Notes: generated from the sequence alone by a model not told the origin. 32,659 bases of DNA from Prochlorococcus sp. AG-402-O21 (GCA_003216375.1 QCIZ01000018.1:1-32659), one strand, 5' to 3'; positions 7,808-21,879 are shown, counted from the first letter of the stretch. A program made the numbers and translations.

Positions 7808-7925
7808 ACCTGGCATTGAGCTATTTTCTCAGGGGGCTACCCCCCAAATATCGTCGCCGCTGATGCGTTTCACAACCGAGTTCGAGATGGATCGGAGTGG
7901 TTCCACATCGCCATGAACACCAGGA
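7808..7925 (-). rRNA. rrf: 5S ribosomal RNA
   Basis: On the minus strand the RNA begins TCCTGGTGTTCATGGCG and contains the hallmark GGAACCACTCCGATCCATC and CGAACTCGGTTGTGAAACGC. It ends with CTCAATGCCAGG, which pairs with the 5' CCTGGTG in helix I. The length is about 117 bases. Ends are given to within a few bases. It is the last gene of the rRNA operon, followed by the bidirectional terminator. Confidence 0.95.
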
Positions 7926-7937
7926 TAGTGTTATGTA

Positions 7938-11050
<3,113 letters not shown>

Positions 11051-11195
11051 CTGAATTCTCATGGATAAATCCATGTGAGCCCAGCATATTATCAACTCCA
11101 AAAAGATGATAAGAAGCTAGGGTCTTTTCAATAGACAATTCTAAGTCACATCTAAAAAATTTTCTCCGGAATTTAGTTACCAGGGTGGATTTCAG

Positions 11196-11268
11196 TGGAG
11201 GTAAGCGGACTCGAACCGCTGACATCCTGCTTGCAAAGCAGGCGCTCTACCAACTGAGCTATACCCCC
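11196..11268 (-). tRNA. tRNA-Ala (TGC anticodon)
   Basis: On the minus strand the cloverleaf begins GGGGGTATAGCTCAGTTGG. Its anticodon loop is read from CTGCTTTGCAAGCAG, with TGC in the loop, and it has a normal T arm (GGTTCGAGTCC). The acceptor stem GGGGGTA pairs with TACCTCC (one G-U), with discriminator A. CCA is not encoded. It lies in the 16S-23S spacer. Confidence 0.97.
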
Positions 11269-11277
11269 AACAACGAA

Positions 11278-11351
<74 letters not shown>

Positions 11352-11446
11352 AGGAGAAACCTTGTTGGGTGTGACCTAGACAAGTTTAGGAACTGAAATT
11401 AAAGGATTAATTATAAAATTAATTCAAAAATCTGAGGTACCGATCG

Positions 11447-13116
<1,670 letters not shown>

Positions 13117-13526
13117 AAGAGTGCACTTAGTTTTATCTTCGTGACTTTCCCGGATCTCAGATCCGTCGTTGCTCTAACTCTGAAACACCAAAAATCTAAC
13201 TAGAGCCGTGAAACTCCAATTAGAAATAGTGACAAAATCATGCAACTAATTTCTTTTTGACGGGACCTCACACCTTTATCGCAATACATCCGATTCAAAA
13301 ATGAACCAGACGCGATAAAAGCGTCAGTTCCTAAACTTTTAAGTTGTCTAGGTACGATGTTTTTGACTTGAAAAGCCAAGAACATTTTTCGATCTTTCGA
13401 CCGTTTTTCAGCTTACAGCACCAAAGGGTTTAGTCTTCGAATGTTGTAAAACTCCCACTTAACTAAAAAACTTTCGTAATTTTTGCTAAATGAGTACGCT
13501 CCAGATTCACTTTTGCGCAGAAAAAT

Positions 13527-13556
13527 ATTGTAGACCCTCGGAGTACTTACTTGCAA
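13527..13556 (-). promoter_or_regulatory. Candidate rRNA operon promoter
   Basis: On the minus strand, TTGCAA (13556-13551) is followed after 18 bases by TACAAT (13532-13527), five of six matches to the sigma-70 minus-10 consensus and four of six to minus-35. Transcription would start near 13520, giving a leader of about 520 bases before 16S. It lies in the region divergent from the GH100 gene. Confidence 0.45.
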
Positions 13557-13567
13557 CAAAGTTGCAA
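13551..13567. promoter_or_regulatory. Operator-like dyad TTGCAAC-AAA-GTTGCAA
   Basis: This is a perfect inverted repeat of two 7-base arms around AAA. Its left arm overlaps the minus-35 element of the candidate rRNA promoter. The whole dyad sits between two divergent transcription units, where a DNA-binding regulator could act on either. No regulator is identified. Confidence 0.4.
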
Positions 13568-13647
13568 ATGAAATGTTTTACCTCTTACTATTAATATCAA
13601 AGGAGTAAGCCATAACTAGCTTTTAGCGATGGCAACAGATTATCTTA

Positions 13648-15099
13648 ATGCCCGCACGTTTCAGCCAACAGCACCAAAGGGTTCGTCCCAACTCGAATGA
13701 AGACAAAGTTGTTGCAAGAGCTAAAGAACATTTTGAAAAAACTCTGATTGAAATTTCTGGAGATATCGCAGGAAGTGTCGCGGCCTTAGAGCATCCAACA
13801 AAAAACGATGCTCTTAATTATGGAGAGATCTTTTTAAGGGACAACGTCCCAGTAATGATTTATCTACTAACTCAAAAACGATTTGACATAGTCAAGAAAT
13901 TCTTGACAGTAAGTCTGAATTTACAAAGTACTACCTATCAAACAAGAGGGGTTTTTCCAACAAGTTTTGTTGAAGAGAAAGGGAAACTAATAGCAGATTA
14001 TGGTCAGAGATCTATTGGAAGAATTACCTCTGCTGATGCAAGCCTTTGGTGGCCTGTACTTTGTTGGCTTTATGTAAGAAAAAGTGGTGATCAAAGTTTT
14101 GGGACAAGTCAGCAGGTTCAAAGAGGTGTGCAACTTCTCCTTGATTTAGTTTTGCATCCGACTTTTGAGGGGAATCCAGTTTTATTCGTACCAGATTGTT
14201 CATTCATGATCGATCGACCTATGGATGTTTGGGGAGCTCCTCTTGAAGTAGAGGTCTTATTGCATGCATGTCTAAAAAGCTGCATACAACTAATGGAACT
14301 AAGCAGAAAACATCAAAAAAGTCGATTACTTGATCAGAGACTTGTTTTAACTCGTCAGTGGGTGCATGATCTTCGACAATTTCTTTTGAAGCACTATTGG
14401 GTTACAAGCAAAACAATGCAAGTGCTTAGGAGAAGACCTACTGAACAGTACGGCGAAGATCAACATCAAAATGAATTCAATGTTCAGCCCCAAGTAGTCC
14501 CTTCTTGGCTTCAAGATTGGCTCGAGAATAGAGGTGGATATCTTATTGGAAATATAAGAACTGGTAGACCAGATTTTCGTTTTTACAGCTTGGGAAATTC
14601 CTTAGCATGCATGTTTGGAGTATTAACAGCACCCCAGCAGAGAGCATTATTTCGTCTGGTTCTTCATAACCGTGAACACCTCATGGCACAAATGCCAATG
14701 AGAATTTGTCATCCACCAATGGATATTGAAGAATGGCAAAACAAAACAGGCTCCGATCCCAAAAACTGGCCATGGAGTTATCACAATGGGGGGCACTGGC
14801 CTAGCCTTTTATGGTTTTTTGGTGCATCTATTTTGCTGCATGAAAAACGTTACCCAAAAGCTGATGTTTTACTTATGGGACAAATGAGAGCTCTTATTGA
14901 GGAATGTTATTGGAGTCAATTGAATCAACTCCCAAGACAAAAATGGGCAGAATATTTTGACGGACCAACTGGTACTTGGGTAGGCCAACAATCTAGAACT
15001 TATCAAACCTGGACTATTGTTGGGTTCTTGTTATTGCATCATTTGTTGAGAGCTGAGCCGGATGATGTTTTGATGCTCGATTTAGAAGAAAAATTCTAG
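13648..15099 (+). CDS. Glycoside hydrolase family 100, neutral/alkaline invertase-like
   Basis: GH100 enzymes split sucrose into glucose and fructose in the cytoplasm. The 483-residue protein has no signal peptide. Recognisable blocks are [19 protein letters not shown] (about residue 57), [14 protein letters not shown] (about 98), [20 protein letters not shown] (about 116), and [16 protein letters not shown] (about 185), whose Asp aligns with the likely catalytic acid of this family. Later come [19 protein letters not shown] (about 375) and [10 protein letters not shown] followed by [16 protein letters not shown] near the end. The ATG at 13648 is the first in-frame start after a stop, and the opening [16 protein letters not shown] looks like that of relatives. 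A 23-codon frame (13629-13700) overlaps the start out of frame. The stop overlaps that of convergent petD by two or three bases. Confidence 0.85.
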   Translation: MPARFSQQHQRVRPNSNEDKVVARAKEHFEKTLIEISGDIAGSVAALEHPTKNDALNYGEIFLRDNVPVMIYLLTQKRFDIVKKFLTVSLNLQSTTYQTRGVFPTSFVEEKGKLIADYGQRSIGRITSADASLWWPVLCWLYVRKSGDQSFGTSQQVQRGVQLLLDLVLHPTFEGNPVLFVPDCSFMIDRPMDVWGAPLEVEVLLHACLKSCIQLMELSRKHQKSRLLDQRLVLTRQWVHDLRQFLLKHYWVTSKTMQVLRRRPTEQYGEDQHQNEFNVQPQVVPSWLQDWLENRGGYLIGNIRTGRPDFRFYSLGNSLACMFGVLTAPQQRALFRLVLHNREHLMAQMPMRICHPPMDIEEWQNKTGSDPKNWPWSYHNGGHWPSLLWFFGASILLHEKRYPKADVLLMGQMRALIEECYWSQLNQLPRQKWAEYFDGPTGTWVGQQSRTYQTWTIVGFLLLHHLLRAEPDDVLMLDLEEKF

Positions 15100-15578
15100 A
15101 ACAAACCTAGAGTTAAAGACTTATCAATAGGTAGACATGCTCCTATTCCTAGATACATAGTCAAAACTGTTCCAAATAAAAATAAAGACATTGCAACTGG
15201 TCTTCTGAAAGGATTAGCAAATTTATTGACATTTTCAATGAATGGAAGAATCATCAAGCCTAGAGGAATTAAAGTCTGTAGAGCAATACCAAGCAACTTG
15301 TTAGGTACTACACGTAAAATCTGAAAAACAGGATACAAATACCATTCAGGAAGAATTTCTAATGGTGTTGCAAAAGGATTTGCTTTGTCTCCAAGAAATG
15401 CAGGATCTAAAACTGCCAAGCCAACAACACAAGCAATTGTCCCAAGAATTACTACTGGGAAAATATATAAAAGGTCATTTGGCCATGCTGGTTCTCCGTA
15501 ATAATTATGACCCATACCTTTAGCTAGTTTTGCTCTTAGCTTGGTATCAGATAAGTCTGGTTTCTTAAGAGTAGACAT
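15096..15578 (-). CDS. petD: Cytochrome b6-f complex subunit IV
   Basis: PetD is a three-helix thylakoid membrane subunit of the cytochrome b6f complex. It forms part of the plastoquinol oxidation site with PetB. The 160-residue product is the standard length. It begins [20 protein letters not shown], and contains [20 protein letters not shown], the quinol-site EWY in [13 protein letters not shown], and a C-terminal third helix ([19 protein letters not shown]). It follows petB on the same strand after a 54-base gap, and the two are probably co-transcribed, as in other cyanobacteria. Its stop overlaps the stop of the convergent GH100 gene. Confidence 0.97.
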   Translation of the reverse strand: MSTLKKPDLSDTKLRAKLAKGMGHNYYGEPAWPNDLLYIFPVVILGTIACVVGLAVLDPAFLGDKANPFATPLEILPEWYLYPVFQILRVVPNKLLGIALQTLIPLGLMILPFIENVNKFANPFRRPVAMSLFLFGTVLTMYLGIGACLPIDKSLTLGLF

Positions 15579-15632
15579 GTTTTAAGAAAGTTTTCGAAAG
15601 AATTTAGGTTTTATTGAACAAATAATTTCAAA

Positions 15633-16289
15633 TTATAGGGGACCAGAGATTCCTTGTTTTCTAATCATTAGGAAGTGCATGAGCATGAACACTGCTAGTA
15701 GCCATGGCATTACAAAAGTATGAAGACTATAAAACCTTGTTAAAGTTGTCTGTCCAACACTCTCACCACCTCTAAGCAGTTCGACCATAAAGTCACCAAT
15801 AACTGGAATAGCAGCTGGAACGCCGGAAACAATTTTAACTGCCCAATAACCTACTTGATCCCAAGGCAATGAATAACCTGTTACTCCAAAAGCAACTGTT
15901 ATAACCGCCATGACCACGCCAGTTATCCATGTCAATTCCCTAGGCCTTTTAAATCCTCCAGTTAAGTAAACTCGAAAAACATGCAAAATAAGCATGAGTA
16001 CCATCATCGAGGCACTCCATCTATGGACTGATCTAATCAACCAGCCAAAGCTCACATCTGTCATCAGATAACTAACTGAGCTATAAGCTTCAGTTACTGT
16101 AGGTTTGTAATAAAAGGTCATCGCGAATCCAGTCGCGAATTGAATCAAAAAACAAACGAGTGTTATTCCACCAAGACAATAAAAAATGTTGACATGTGGA
16201 GGAACGTATTTTGAAGTGACGTCATCAGCTATGTCCTGTATCTCAAGACGTTCCTGGAACCAGTCATAAACCGGTGAAGAGTTCGCCAT
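15633..16289 (-). CDS. petB: Cytochrome b6
   Basis: PetB is the four-helix, haem-carrying subunit of the cytochrome b6f complex in thylakoids. The start is [20 protein letters not shown]; an ATG further upstream in the frame (16346) would add 19 residues that no cytochrome b6 has. The product is 218 residues. Visible are Cys38 in NIFYCLGG, the site of the covalent extra haem, the haem-ligand His residues in [20 protein letters not shown] and in [13 protein letters not shown] plus [10 protein letters not shown], and [20 protein letters not shown]. It is the first gene of the petB-petD pair. The ctpA-type gene is divergent, with 69 bases between the two starts, so both promoters must lie in or near that short gap. 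Confidence 0.97.
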   Translation of the reverse strand: MANSSPVYDWFQERLEIQDIADDVTSKYVPPHVNIFYCLGGITLVCFLIQFATGFAMTFYYKPTVTEAYSSVSYLMTDVSFGWLIRSVHRWSASMMVLMLILHVFRVYLTGGFKRPRELTWITGVVMAVITVAFGVTGYSLPWDQVGYWAVKIVSGVPAAIPVIGDFMVELLRGGESVGQTTLTRFYSLHTFVMPWLLAVFMLMHFLMIRKQGISGPL

Positions 16290-16358
16290 CCACTTATGCA
16301 CTGTACTTTCAAATATCTTACTCGATGTGCCCCTTGGTCGCCGCAAAAGATCAATCCA

Positions 16359-17669
16359 ATGCTTTCTTCTGTTAAATCTTTAACCAAGCTACTGCAAAGA
16401 TTTTTTGCAGTTTTAACTAGCTTAGGGATTTTATTTCAAGTTTTAACTCAACCTGCTTTTGCTCTCAACGATGGTCAATTACTGGTAATTGAGGCCTGGA
16501 ATCTAGTTAATGAGGGTTATTTTGCTCCTAAGAAATTTGATGAAATTCAATGGAAAAGACTTCGTCAAAAAGCCATTGAAAAGCCAATAAATAATTCTCA
16601 ACAGGCCTATTCAGCTATAGAAGCAATGCTTCTTCCTCTTGAAGATCCTTATACGCGCTTATTGAGACCAGTTGATTACGAAGCGATGAAAAAAAGCAAT
16701 ATAGGGAGTGAAATTAATGGTGTTGGGCTTCAATTGGGATTAAGCAAAGAAGATGGAGAAATAGTTGTCATATCTCCTCTTGAGGGCTCTCCCGCCTCGG
16801 ATGCAGGTATTACATCTGGAACAATTTTAAAGAAAGTAAATGGACAATCTCCAAAACAATTAGGACTTGAGGCAACAGCTGCAAAGTTGAGAGGGCAAAC
16901 TGGTTCGCAAGTAATTGTTGAATTACAGCAACCTGATAATGAAATAAAAGAAATTTCTTTAGAAAGAAGAAGTGTTGATTTAAGACCAGTTAGAACTAAA
17001 AGGATAAGAAATGAATCTCATACATTTGGTTACTTAAGAATTACACAATTTAGTGAGGCAGTTCCTCAACAAGTTCAGGAAGCATTGGGAGAGCTAACTG
17101 ATAAAGAGATAGATGGACTGATTTTGGACTTAAGAAATAACTCTGGAGGGCTTGTAAGTTCTGGACTAGCAGTTGCTGACGATTTCCTCAGCAATATGCC
17201 TATTGTCGAAACCAAGAAAAGAGATTCCATAAATGATCCGATCAGCTCTGAGGTAGAAACTCTTTATGACGGCCCTATGGTTACGCTTGTCAATGAGGGG
17301 ACTGCAAGTGCTAGTGAAATTCTTGCTGGTGCTCTACAAGACAATAAAAGATCTGAACTTATAGGTACTAAAACTTTTGGGAAAGGCCTTATACAATCTT
17401 TAACCAATCTTAGCGATGGCAGTGGGTTAGCAGTAACTGTTGCTAGCTATTTAACTCCAAGTGGAAGAAACATCCAGAATCTTGGAATAGATCCTGATCG
17501 CCTCTTAGAGATGCCAGAGCCACTTAATCCAGGTTCTGATGAAGACAGATGGCTTTTGGATGCAGAACTAATCATGCAAGCCACTTTGGACAAAGAAGAA
17601 GTCTCAGAAAAGCTATCAAAAGAAAGTCAATTCAAAGAAGAACAATTAAGCAGTGCAGACATTGAGTAA
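16359..17669 (+). CDS. ctp: Carboxyl-terminal processing protease (CtpA/Prc family)
   Basis: This is a secreted serine protease of the S41 family, exported to the thylakoid lumen or periplasm. CtpA in cyanobacteria matures photosystem II protein D1, but paralogues exist, so the exact member is uncertain. From the chosen ATG (reading [16 protein letters not shown]) the N-terminus is a classical signal peptide ending near [13 protein letters not shown] domain follows at about residues 115-200 ([20 protein letters not shown], then [11 protein letters not shown]). The protease core has [13 protein letters not shown], the catalytic Ser in [15 protein letters not shown] and the catalytic Lys in [11 protein letters not shown]. 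An earlier in-frame ATG at 16296 would place 21 odd residues before the signal peptide and overlap the petB 5' end. Four bases separate it from the HD gene. Confidence 0.9.
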   Translation: MLSSVKSLTKLLQRFFAVLTSLGILFQVLTQPAFALNDGQLLVIEAWNLVNEGYFAPKKFDEIQWKRLRQKAIEKPINNSQQAYSAIEAMLLPLEDPYTRLLRPVDYEAMKKSNIGSEINGVGLQLGLSKEDGEIVVISPLEGSPASDAGITSGTILKKVNGQSPKQLGLEATAAKLRGQTGSQVIVELQQPDNEIKEISLERRSVDLRPVRTKRIRNESHTFGYLRITQFSEAVPQQVQEALGELTDKEIDGLILDLRNNSGGLVSSGLAVADDFLSNMPIVETKKRDSINDPISSEVETLYDGPMVTLVNEGTASASEILAGALQDNKRSELIGTKTFGKGLIQSLTNLSDGSGLAVTVASYLTPSGRNIQNLGIDPDRLLEMPEPLNPGSDEDRWLLDAELIMQATLDKEEVSEKLSKESQFKEEQLSSADIE

Positions 17670-17672
17670 ATC

Positions 17673-18938
17673 ATGTCAACAAGAACTTATTACGACCCTC
17701 TGCATCAATCCATTTCATTAAACAGCTCAATCCCTGAGGAACAAATGGTGATGGAATTAATAGATTCCTCCCCATTTCAAAGATTAAGAAGAATCAAACA
17801 ATTAGGTCCTGCATATTTAACATTTCATGGTGCAGAATCAAGCAGATTTACTCATTCTCTTGGTGTTTTTCATATTGCAAGAAGAGCACTAAATCATTTA
17901 TCTGAGTTGGATTCAAGATTAAAAGAGCACAAATTCATTCTCTACGCTGCCGCTCTTTTACATGACCTAGGTCACGGACCATTAAGTCATACAAGTGAAG
18001 AAATATTCAAAATAAAGCATGAAGAATGGACGGGAAAATTAATAAATGAAAATCAAGAAATTTCTATTATACTTAATAGATATGGCAAGGGAAATGCAAA
18101 AGCAATTTCGGAGTTAATACAATCAAGGAAAGTACCAGAAAAATCAATAGTTTCTTTAATTAGTAGTCAGCTTGATTGTGATAGACTTGATTACCTAATG
18201 AGAGATAGTTATACGACAGGTGCAAAATATGGTCAGTTAGATATTGATCGAATAATATCAGCAATGACACTTGCACCAGATGGTGATTTAGCAATACAGC
18301 CTAAAGGATTAATGGCAGTTGAGCATTATTTAGTAATCAGGAATCTAATGTATAGGAGTGTATATAATCATAGATTAAATGAAGTTTGTAATTGGTTATT
18401 AGAACAAATCATCAAAACGGTAAGAAAGCTAGGACCAAAAGAAGTTTGGGCTGATCAAACCATGTCTGCATGGCTATGGAATCATGAAAAAATGAGCCTA
18501 GAAGATTTTTTAGCTAATGATGACGTAGTAACTGGATATCATATTAATAAATGGCAATATTCAAATTCTGATAATTTATCTAAGCTCTGTAAACGTTTTA
18601 TAAATAGAAATTTACTAAAAGCATTAAACATATCTTCCTTTACTTTAGAAATAAGGCTAGAAGCTCTAGCAAAAGCTAGAATACTTTCAGAGAAATATTG
18701 CATTGAGCCAGATATCTCCTGTGGATTAAGAGAGCAAATAGTTAAAAGCTATCATCCTTATAAATATGGTCTTCGTTTATGGGATGGGAAAAACCTACAG
18801 GCTTTAGAAGAAGTCTCACCATTAGTTGAAAGGTTAATAGAGCCTAATCAATCGTCATGGTTAATTTATCCAAAAGAGATAGAAACCGAATTAAAAGCAG
18901 AGATAGAAAATCTAATAATAAAACATAATTCAAAATGA
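17673..18938 (+). CDS. HD-domain phosphohydrolase (COG1078-type)
   Basis: The protein is a soluble, metal-dependent phosphohydrolase of the HD superfamily. Related proteins include dNTP triphosphohydrolases, but the substrate cannot be read here. Visible metal ligands are His in SRFTHSLGVFHIARRAL (about residue 60), the HD pair in LLHDLGHGPLSHTSEE (about 95), and Asp in SSQLDCDRLDYLMRD (about 170), where a conserved sequence for this subgroup continues with SYTTGAKYG. Its length, 421 residues, is normal. It starts four bases after the ctp stop, and its last four bases (ATGA) overlap the start of minC. This points to translational coupling with the Min genes. Confidence 0.85.
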   Translation: MSTRTYYDPLHQSISLNSSIPEEQMVMELIDSSPFQRLRRIKQLGPAYLTFHGAESSRFTHSLGVFHIARRALNHLSELDSRLKEHKFILYAAALLHDLGHGPLSHTSEEIFKIKHEEWTGKLINENQEISIILNRYGKGNAKAISELIQSRKVPEKSIVSLISSQLDCDRLDYLMRDSYTTGAKYGQLDIDRIISAMTLAPDGDLAIQPKGLMAVEHYLVIRNLMYRSVYNHRLNEVCNWLLEQIIKTVRKLGPKEVWADQTMSAWLWNHEKMSLEDFLANDDVVTGYHINKWQYSNSDNLSKLCKRFINRNLLKALNISSFTLEIRLEALAKARILSEKYCIEPDISCGLREQIVKSYHPYKYGLRLWDGKNLQALEEVSPLVERLIEPNQSSWLIYPKEIETELKAEIENLIIKHNSK

Positions 18939-19582
18939 ATTCTAAACCTCAAAAGATTATTATCAATATCAAAGATAGTAAATATCCAAATTGGAAAATA
19001 TGTTTAAAAAACAAATTAAAGATTCAGAAGTTAATCAATATAGAAATCGATTGCGAAAGTCTCGATCTGACATGCACAGATATATCGGAAATAATTGCAA
19101 TTTCTAATCAATATAATTGTAAAGTAATTGGTTTTTGTTCAACATCTTCAAAGACAATAGTAAGCTCTCAATCATTAGGTTATAAATCCCAATTTATTAT
19201 TGAAAATTTATCCAATGAAACCTTAAAGACAAATGAAAAGAATTTATCTTTTTCAAAAACCAACTTTCATCAAGGGACTGTCAGGTCAGGCGAATATCTT
19301 GAAAGCCCTGGAGATTTGTTAATCCTTGGAGATGTTAATCCAGGGGCAAAAGTTAGTGCAGAGGGAAATATTATGATTTGGGGAAGACTTCTTGGGATTG
19401 CCCATGCAGGCAAAAATGGCAACTCTAAAGCAACTATATCCGCTCTTCAACTTAGACCTGTTCAACTAAGAATCGCTAAAAAAGTCGCTAGAGGGCCTAA
19501 GGAAAAGCCTCAACTCGGCCTTGCAGAGCAAGCAAGGATAGATTCCGAAGAAATCATAATTGCACCACTAGAGACGACATAG
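18935..19582 (+). CDS. minC: Septum site-determining protein MinC
   Basis: MinC blocks FtsZ ring formation away from mid-cell, together with MinD. The C-terminal half shows the MinC beta-helix signature: HQGTVRSGEYLESPGDLLIL, then GDVNPGAKVSAEGNIMIWGR, then LGIAHAGKNGNSKATISALQ. The N-terminal 95 residues are divergent, as in other cyanobacteria. It overlaps the HD-domain gene by ATGA and precedes minD after a 163-base gap. A short inverted repeat (GTTTGAGGACTCAAAC, 19582-19597) overlaps its stop. The protein is 215 residues, within the normal range. Confidence 0.92.
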   Translation: MNSKPQKIIINIKDSKYPNWKICLKNKLKIQKLINIEIDCESLDLTCTDISEIIAISNQYNCKVIGFCSTSSKTIVSSQSLGYKSQFIIENLSNETLKTNEKNLSFSKTNFHQGTVRSGEYLESPGDLLILGDVNPGAKVSAEGNIMIWGRLLGIAHAGKNGNSKATISALQLRPVQLRIAKKVARGPKEKPQLGLAEQARIDSEEIIIAPLETT

Positions 19583-19597
19583 TTTGAGGACTCAAAC
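19582..19597 (+). promoter_or_regulatory. Short hairpin at the minC stop
   Basis: GTTTGA and TCAAAC pair around GGAC, starting on the last base of the minC stop codon. There is no T run, so this is not a classical terminator. It lies in the 163-base minC-minD gap and could affect RNA stability or partial termination. Confidence 0.3.
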
Positions 19598-19745
19598 CAA
19601 ATAGCGTTTTCAAAAAATCCAAGAAGAAATTACAACTTAAGGCCTCAGAGATGTCTTCAAAAGCAAACCCAATTCAACCAATCTGACAATAAAGCTTTTT
19701 TCTTCACCAAAATCGAACTAAAGTTTGTCGAACCCAAGGAGGTCC

Positions 19746-20561
19746 GTGGCGACAGATACGCGCGTCATTCTTATTTGCTCAGGTAAGGGTGGGGTCGGCA
19801 AGACAACCCTTACAGCAAATCTTGGTATTTCACTTGCAAGGCAGGGGCTAACAACTGCTGTGTTAGATGCAGACTTTGGTCTGAGAAATTTGGATTTACT
19901 ATTAGGTCTTGAAAATCGAATTGTTTATACCGCACAAGAAGTTCTAGAGGAGGAATGCCGACTTGATCAAGCCTTAGTGAAGCACAAGCAAGAATCAAAT
20001 CTATCTTTACTTCCAGCTGGAAATCCAAGGATGCTTGATTGGTTAAAACCCGATGATATGAAGCGCATAGTGGAAATGTTAAAAGAACAGTTCAATTACG
20101 TTTTAATTGACTGTCCTGCAGGAGTTGAAGATGGATTTAAAAATGCTATGGCAGCTTCTCAAGAAGCAATTGTAGTTACCAATCCTGAGGTATCAGCCGT
20201 AAGAGATGCAGACAGAGTAATTGGTTTGCTGAATACAAATGCTATTAAACCAGTTCAGTTAGTTCTTAACAGAGTTAGGCCAAAGATGATGGCCAACCAA
20301 GAAATGCTTTCTATCGATGATGTAACTGATATTTTAGCCTTACCCTTACTTGGCCTTGTGCTAGAGGATGAACAGGTAATTGTAAGTACAAATCGAGGGG
20401 AACCTCTAACTTTAAATAGCGTTAATTCGCCAGCAGCTAAATGTTATCTAAATATTGCCAAGAGATTGCAAGGAGAAGAAATTCCACTTATTGATCCCAC
20501 AGAGGAAAATGCGGGATTCGCTGCGAAATTTAGAAAACTAATGCAAACAAAAATTTTCTAA
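19746..20561 (+). CDS. minD: Septum site-determining protein MinD (ATPase)
   Basis: MinD is a membrane-bound ATPase that recruits MinC and is controlled by MinE. The product (271 residues) has the deviant Walker A motif [15 protein letters not shown] at residues 13-27, the MinD signature [17 protein letters not shown], and [13 protein letters not shown] in the middle. Its C-terminus, [13 protein letters not shown], is an amphipathic membrane-targeting helix. I start it at GTG 19746 because AAGGAGG lies three bases before it and the first residues ([16 protein letters not shown]) match relatives. The longer TTG start at 19725 would add seven residues without a family match. minE begins four bases after its stop. 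Confidence 0.95.
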   Translation: MATDTRVILICSGKGGVGKTTLTANLGISLARQGLTTAVLDADFGLRNLDLLLGLENRIVYTAQEVLEEECRLDQALVKHKQESNLSLLPAGNPRMLDWLKPDDMKRIVEMLKEQFNYVLIDCPAGVEDGFKNAMAASQEAIVVTNPEVSAVRDADRVIGLLNTNAIKPVQLVLNRVRPKMMANQEMLSIDDVTDILALPLLGLVLEDEQVIVSTNRGEPLTLNSVNSPAAKCYLNIAKRLQGEEIPLIDPTEENAGFAAKFRKLMQTKIF

Positions 20562-20565
20562 ATCA

Positions 20566-20913
20566 ATGGCAATGACACTTAGAGACATTATCAACAAGTT
20601 ACTACGTAGACAGCCGGCTAGTGCTAGCACTGCAAGAGAGAGGTTGCAACTTGTTTTAGCTCATGATCGATCAGATCTCAGTACAGAACTTTTAGATCAA
20701 ATGAGAAAAGAAATACTAGAGGTGGTAGCAAAGTATGTCGAAATAGATGTTGAAGAAGGTGCAGTAAGTCTTGAAACAGAGGATCGCATGACCGCATTAG
20801 TGGCAAATCTACCAATAAAAAGAACTATGTCAGGTCAAATCAAACTCAAAGAGCCTAAGAATCCGTTAGAAGAAAATTCTCAAGAAACAGAAGGCACAGA
20901 TCAAAATTCTTAA
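20566..20913 (+). CDS. minE: Cell division topological specificity factor MinE
   Basis: MinE stimulates the MinD ATPase and drives the Min oscillation. The N-terminal anti-MinC part ([20 protein letters not shown], then [13 protein letters not shown]) and the topological-specificity part ([20 protein letters not shown]) are both present. The 115-residue length includes a longer, acidic, poorly conserved tail (about residues 95-115) beyond the usual 85-90. The first ATG is at 20566; a second, two codons later, is also possible. minC, minD and minE form one co-directional unit. Confidence 0.93.
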   Translation: MAMTLRDIINKLLRRQPASASTARERLQLVLAHDRSDLSTELLDQMRKEILEVVAKYVEIDVEEGAVSLETEDRMTALVANLPIKRTMSGQIKLKEPKNPLEENSQETEGTDQNS

Positions 20914-21035
20914 TCAATTAAAAGATCGCATTTATTTGGTGGATTAGATCAAAAAGATATATAAAAAAGTTTTTTCAACAAATTTCCTATATGGATGAAC
21001 TTTTAGATTACTTTCTTAGGTAAGATAAAAAAATT

Positions 21036-21107
21036 GCCGGCTTAGCTCAGCGGTAGAGCAGCGCTTTTGTAAAGCGAAGGTCATCAGTTCAAATCTGTTA
21101 GCCGGCA
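21036..21107 (+). tRNA. tRNA-Thr (TGT anticodon)
   Basis: The gene begins GCCGGCTTAGCTCAGCGGTA, has an anticodon loop TTTGTAA (anticodon TGT) and ends TTAGCCGGC plus discriminator A. The acceptor stem pairs fully except for one pair at its base. The first anticodon-stem pair is a G-A mismatch. CCA is not encoded. It stands alone between minE and a convergent minus-strand gene. Confidence 0.95.
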
Positions 21108-21136
21108 TTTTAACCTTAGTCAAGAAGTAAAGAGAT

Positions 21137-21295
21137 CTATTTAGATTTACCAGAGATAATCCAAATTAAAACGGCAACAACAAAGAAGTTGAAGAATTTT
21201 AATTGATAAATCCAATCAAAACCCATTATGGGAAATCGAAAACCCCACCAAAAAAGAGATTGCAATAACAAAACAATTAACAGCAGATAAATCAT
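21137..21295 (-). CDS. Small hypothetical membrane protein (52 aa)
   Basis: I start the product at the ATG at 21295, giving MIYLLLIVLLLQSLFWWGFR and a second hydrophobic stretch (FFNFFVVAVLIWIIS) before a basic end GKSK. Two membrane helices are likely. The upstream part of the open frame (from 21397) overlaps tsaC in another frame and is not protein-like. It begins nine bases after the tsaC stop on the same strand, so the two are probably co-transcribed. I recognise no family. Confidence 0.6.
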   Translation of the reverse strand: MIYLLLIVLLLQSLFWWGFRFPIMGFDWIYQLKFFNFFVVAVLIWIISGKSK

Positions 21296-21303
21296 TCGTT
21301 CAT

Positions 21304-21879
21304 TTATTGCAAAACAACTGAACCAGCCCTTAACAAGTTCCATTCCCCTTCTTTCCATTCTACAACTGTGCTTGCGCGACCAGAGGACTTTGGCCATGGA
21401 ACAGGAGCAAGTATTGGAATTCCAGGGAATTTAATCGAAGCTTCTAAGGCATCTTTAACAGGTGATTCGCCAGAGATATTTGCGCTTGTAGTTGCAAGAG
21501 GACCTGTTTTCATTAGCAAATCTCTTGCAAGTCCTAAGGCTGGAACTCTGAAACCTAGAGAATTAGAATTGGAATTCAAATTCTTAGAGACATTTCCTAT
21601 TGTTGGAAGAACAATTGTTAATGCACCAGGCCAATAATTATTTGCCAATTTCAAGCCATCTTCGATAGCACAAGGTTTAACAAAATCAAATAAATCATCC
21701 AGACATCCTCCCATTAATATAAGTGGCTTATTTGAAGGCCTTTTCTTGATAGCCCATATTTCTTTTGAGTATTTAGGGCATGAACAAAGTGCTGGCAAAG
21801 TATCTGTAGGAAATAAAGCTAAAGATCCTTTATGCAACTTTAAAGCCAGATCAGAAATTCCAAATTGTTCAATGATCAT
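21304..21879 (-). CDS. tsaC: Threonylcarbamoyl-AMP synthase (TsaC/Sua5/YrdC family)
   Basis: The enzyme makes threonylcarbamoyl-AMP from threonine, bicarbonate and ATP, the first step of the t6A modification of tRNAs that read ANN codons. The YrdC signature is visible: SLALFPTDTLPALCS at about residue 20, AIKKRPSNKPLILM at about 43, and NNYWPGALTIVLP at about 79. GFRVPALGLARDLL and the conserved STVVEW lie further on. At 191 residues it is the short TsaC type without the extra Sua5 domain. It begins nine bases after prmC on the same strand. The next small gene follows nine bases after its stop. Confidence 0.9.
   Translation of the reverse strand: MIIEQFGISDLALKLHKGSLALFPTDTLPALCSCPKYSKEIWAIKKRPSNKPLILMGGCLDDLFDFVKPCAIEDGLKLANNYWPGALTIVLPTIGNVSKNLNSNSNSLGFRVPALGLARDLLMKTGPLATTSANISGESPVKDALEASIKFPGIPILAPVPWPKSSGRASTVVEWKEGEWNLLRAGSVVLQ

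Larger units (their letters stand above)
13407..13683 (+). repeat. Direct repeat: decayed copy of the GH100 5' end
   Basis: The sequence at 13407-13430 matches 13660-13683 at 22 of 24 positions, including 16 identical bases (ACAGCACCAAAGGGTT). The second copy codes for FSQQHQRV near the start of the GH100 protein. The first, read in the equivalent frame, gives FSLQHQRV, then a stop, then SSN in place of the gene's NSN. The similarity therefore continues a little past the identical core. It looks like a decayed partial duplication of the gene start. Confidence 0.6.

Noticed and set aside
13200-13385. 61-codon minus-strand frame in the rRNA leader
   Set aside because: It has no ribosome binding site and lies in the transcribed leader of 16S.
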